A DNA stretch of 7,104 nucleotides from Candidatus Omnitrophota bacterium (GTDB taxonomy: Bacteria > Omnitrophota > Gorgyraeia > Aquiviventales > Aquiviventaceae). Where the stretch lies: assembly GCA_016206675.1 (NCBI GenBank), contig JACQRD010000033.1, positions 1-7,104 on the forward strand, read 5' to 3'. The notes beneath the pieces were generated by a model, which made no database searches, was not told the origin of the DNA, and saw only the letters and a program-made list of their open reading frames with translations. The translations under genes and the position numbers were made by a program. Of this stretch, positions 5,604-7,104 are shown in pieces; position 1 is the stretch's first letter; each line of letters starts with the position of its first letter.

Positions 5604-5638
5604 TCACTTCCAGCTTCTAGCTTCCAACTTCCAGCTTC
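5604..5638 (-). repeat. Heptanucleotide tract spanning the miaA stop codon
   Basis: On the minus strand five consecutive 7-nt units, consensus GAAGCTG (variants GAAGTTG, GAAGCTA, GAAGTGA), occupy plus-strand positions 5632-5638, 5625-5631, 5618-5624, 5611-5617 and 5604-5610. The tract encodes the last residues of MiaA (KLEVGS) and supplies its TAG stop, then continues into the gap. It is the same family as, and inverted to, the tract at 5196-5230. Confidence 0.8.
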
Positions 5639-6570
5639 TGCTCAATACGGTTTCTGCGGATGACATCCAGCAGGCGCTGGGCGGTTTCCCAGGGGCGCTC
5701 ATCCGGCGAGAGCTCCACCCAGTGAATATCCGGCGTCTGCCGAAACCAGGTCATCTGCCGCTTGGCGTAGTTGCGCACGCGCTGCTGCCAGGCGGTGATG
5801 GTGTCCTTGAGGCTGGCGAGCCCGGCGAGGTACTGCTCCAGATCCTGCAGGCCATGCACCTGCCGCGCGGTTTTCGAGAGCGGCAGCCGCAGCAGCTGGC
5901 GCACTTCGTTGATGACTCCGTCTTCATACACCATCTGTAGCAGCCGCTCATCGATGCGCTGGTAGAGCGCTTCCCGGTCGCGGCTGAGCCCGACGACAAC
6001 GGTCTGCCCGGAGGAGAGTTCGGCGGTCGCCTGCCGCCACCAGCTCGAAATCGGCCGACCGGTGAGCGCGTAGACCTCCAGGGCTCGCACGATGCGCCGC
6101 ACGTCATTCGGATGGATGCGCGCCGCGGCCGCCGAGTCGATGCCTCGCAGCCGGTTGTAGAGCAGCGTGCTGCCCTGATCCTGGCATTCGCTCCAGAGCT
6201 GCTCGCGCACGCGGATATCCGCCGGGGGGGCATCGCAGAGGCCCTGGGTGAGTGCCCGCAGATACAAGCCGGTGCCGCCGACGACCAGCACGTTCTTGCC
6301 CCGCTCCAGCAGGCGGTTGATGATGGGGGCGGCCATGCGGCGGTACTCGCCGGCGCTGAAGACGGAGGTGGGCTCGATGCAGTCGATCAGGTGGTGCTGC
6401 ACTTGGGCGCGCTGGGCGTGGGTGGGGGACTGCGTGAGGAGGCGCATCTGGCGGTACACCTGCATCGAATCGCAGGAGACAATCTCCGCCCCGAGCGCCT
6501 GGGCGAGCTCAACCGAAACGGCGGTCTTGCCTACCGCGGTTGGCCCAACAAGGGCGACAACTCTGGGCAT
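5617..6570 (-). CDS. miaA: tRNA dimethylallyltransferase MiaA
   Basis: MiaA transfers a dimethylallyl group from DMAPP to N6 of A37 in tRNAs reading UNN codons; MiaB then methylthiolates the product. The 317-aa protein has the usual length. Motifs: P-loop GPTAVGKT (9-16), DSMQVYR (34-40) with the catalytic-site aspartate, HHLID (59-63), GGTGLYLRAL (98-107), HPNDVRRIVRALEVYALTGRPIS (153-175) and RNYAKRQMTWFR (266-277). Two normally well kept motifs are altered: the GTAKP position reads LTQSP (45-49), and the IGYKE position reads HGLQD (239-243). The reading frame is otherwise intact, so a functional divergent enzyme is most likely. The ATG at 6568-6570 has GGGGAG 8 nt upstream and lies 40 nt inside miaB. 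The last six residues come from a heptanucleotide repeat. A run of seven C (6224-6230) lies in the gene without disturbing the frame. Confidence 0.95.
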   Translation of the reverse strand: MPRVVALVGPTAVGKTAVSVELAQALGAEIVSCDSMQVYRQMRLLTQSPTHAQRAQVQHHLIDCIEPTSVFSAGEYRRMAAPIINRLLERGKNVLVVGGTGLYLRALTQGLCDAPPADIRVREQLWSECQDQGSTLLYNRLRGIDSAAAARIHPNDVRRIVRALEVYALTGRPISSWWRQATAELSSGQTVVVGLSRDREALYQRIDERLLQMVYEDGVINEVRQLLRLPLSKTARQVHGLQDLEQYLAGLASLKDTITAWQQRVRNYAKRQMTWFRQTPDIHWVELSPDERPWETAQRLLDVIRRNRIEQKLEVGS

Positions 6571-7104
6571 TCAACCAGCTCCCCGAATAAGGTATGTCCT
6601 GTACCCCGGGTCACTGTGGCCACCACTGTCTGGCCTACCAGGGTCTGGTCGCTTTCGACAATCACGCTGTGATTGCCGCGCGTCCGACCAAACCATTGTC
6701 GCGCAAACTTGCCCTGTGATTCAACTAAAATTTCCACCTGGCGGCCTTCCCAGGCCTGGGAGCGCTGCTGCTGGATGGCCCCCTGCAGGGCCAGCAGCAG
6801 CTGGTTGCGCTCTTCCTTGAGGTCCTGCGGCACATCGTCTTCCCGTGCGGCGGCATCGGTGCCGGGCCTGGGCGAATACTTGAAGACGTAGACGTTGTCG
6901 TACTCCACCTCCCCCAACAGCCGCACCGTGGCCTGGAAGTCTTCCTCAGTTTCCCCTGGGAATCCCACGATGACGTCAGTTGATAGACTGATGTCTGGGA
7001 TCAGCCGCCGCAGCAGCTCGATCTTCTCCAGATACGCCCGCGCGGTGTAGCCCCGGCGCATGGCGCGCAGGATGCGGTCCGAGCCGGACTGCACCGGCAG
7101 GTGC
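6531..7104 (-). CDS. miaB: tRNA methylthiotransferase MiaB, C-terminal part, cut by window edge
   Basis: Radical SAM enzyme that adds a methylthio group to C2 of i6A37 in tRNA, directly after MiaA in the pathway. The frame enters from the right edge; about 190 residues are visible. Seen in order: HLPVQSGSDRIL followed by MRRGYTARAYLEKI (typical of the radical SAM barrel of this family), STDVIVGFPGETEEDF, NVYVFKYSPRPGT, a helical linker, and a C-terminal TRAM RNA-binding domain (GRQVEILVE through QWFGRTRGNHSVIV, LVGQTVVATVTRGTGHTLFGEL). The GTG at 7092-7094 is an internal valine of the HLPVQSGS motif, not a start. The N-terminal methylthiotransferase domain and the radical SAM CxxxCxxC cysteines are outside the window. 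RimO and MtaB are relatives; the GRTRGNHSV TRAM pattern and the adjacent miaA favour MiaB. Its stop lies 40 nt inside miaA, so the two are co-transcribed. Confidence 0.92.
   Translation of the reverse strand, partial: HLPVQSGSDRILRAMRRGYTARAYLEKIELLRRLIPDISLSTDVIVGFPGETEEDFQATVRLLGEVEYDNVYVFKYSPRPGTDAAAREDDVPQDLKEERNQLLLALQGAIQQQRSQAWEGRQVEILVESQGKFARQWFGRTRGNHSVIVESDQTLVGQTVVATVTRGTGHTLFGELVECPELSPLLGQPR
6579..6584 (-). promoter_or_regulatory. Shine-Dalgarno of miaA inside miaB
   Basis: GGGGAG on the minus strand lies 8 nt before the miaA ATG and within the miaB reading frame. It supports the ATG at 6570 as the true start despite the 40-nt overlap. Confidence 0.7.

Larger units (their letters stand above)
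5182..5616. other. 435-bp intergenic gap between miaA and hflX
   Basis: No credible gene is seen. The gap holds, from hflX toward miaA: a heptanucleotide tract (5196-5230), the 289-bp palindromic element (5233-5521), an undistinguished stretch (5522-5603), and a second heptanucleotide tract that runs into the miaA 3' end (5604-5638). The minus-strand hexamers TTGACG (5584-5589) and TATTGC (5562-5567), 16 nt apart, are a weak promoter candidate for hflX upstream of the element. hfq, often found between these two genes, is not present. Confidence 0.8.

Noticed and set aside
6224..6230. Run of seven C on the coding strand of miaA, a possible slippage or phase-variation site.
   Set aside because: The frame is intact, the residues around it (CDAPPADIRVREQLW) fit the family, and seven C is not remarkable in a GC-rich gene.

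Overview
The window is a compact, GC-rich bacterial chromosome segment in which every gene I can support is on the minus strand, so it reads right to left: miaB (3' part) - miaA - a 435-bp gap holding a large palindromic element - hflX - a GT-C membrane glycosyltransferase - promoter and CIRCE operator - hrcA - grpE - dnaK (5' part). The two outer genes run off the window. dnaK (1-785) is open to the left edge without a stop.

Right block: MiaB and MiaA are the two enzymes that build 2-methylthio-N6-isopentenyladenosine at tRNA position 37. They overlap by 40 nt. miaA is followed at a distance by hflX, which encodes a ribosome-splitting GTPase; in many bacteria miaA and hflX are close neighbours, often with hfq between them. 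Here hfq is missing. The gap instead holds a 289-bp cloverleaf-shaped palindrome with perfect 21-bp inverted ends. On each side of it, but in opposite orientation, lies a five-unit degenerate heptanucleotide tract. The glycosyltransferase starts directly after the hflX stop (TAGATG) and looks translationally coupled.

Left block: a textbook heat-shock operon. A near-consensus sigma70 promoter (TTGACA-N17-TATAGT) overlaps at its start site a perfect CIRCE operator (TTAGCACTC-N9-GAGTGCTAA). Then come hrcA (the repressor that binds CIRCE), grpE (nucleotide exchange factor, ATGA overlap with hrcA) and dnaK (13 nt after grpE, strong Shine-Dalgarno). grpE carries a low-complexity C-terminal tail made from another heptanucleotide repeat.

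Organism: a bacterium, probably uncultured. DnaK lacks the roughly 24-residue insert found in E. coli DnaK and has the EGTSIGGKAFPS form of the N-terminal loop, a state shared with Gram-positive, archaeal and some candidate-phylum proteins. MiaA departs from the usual GTAKP and IGYKE motifs. Together with the heptanucleotide repeats this made me think of a candidate phylum such as Omnitrophota, but that is a guess and not demonstrated. The least explained part of the window is the cloverleaf element with its flanking heptamer tracts.
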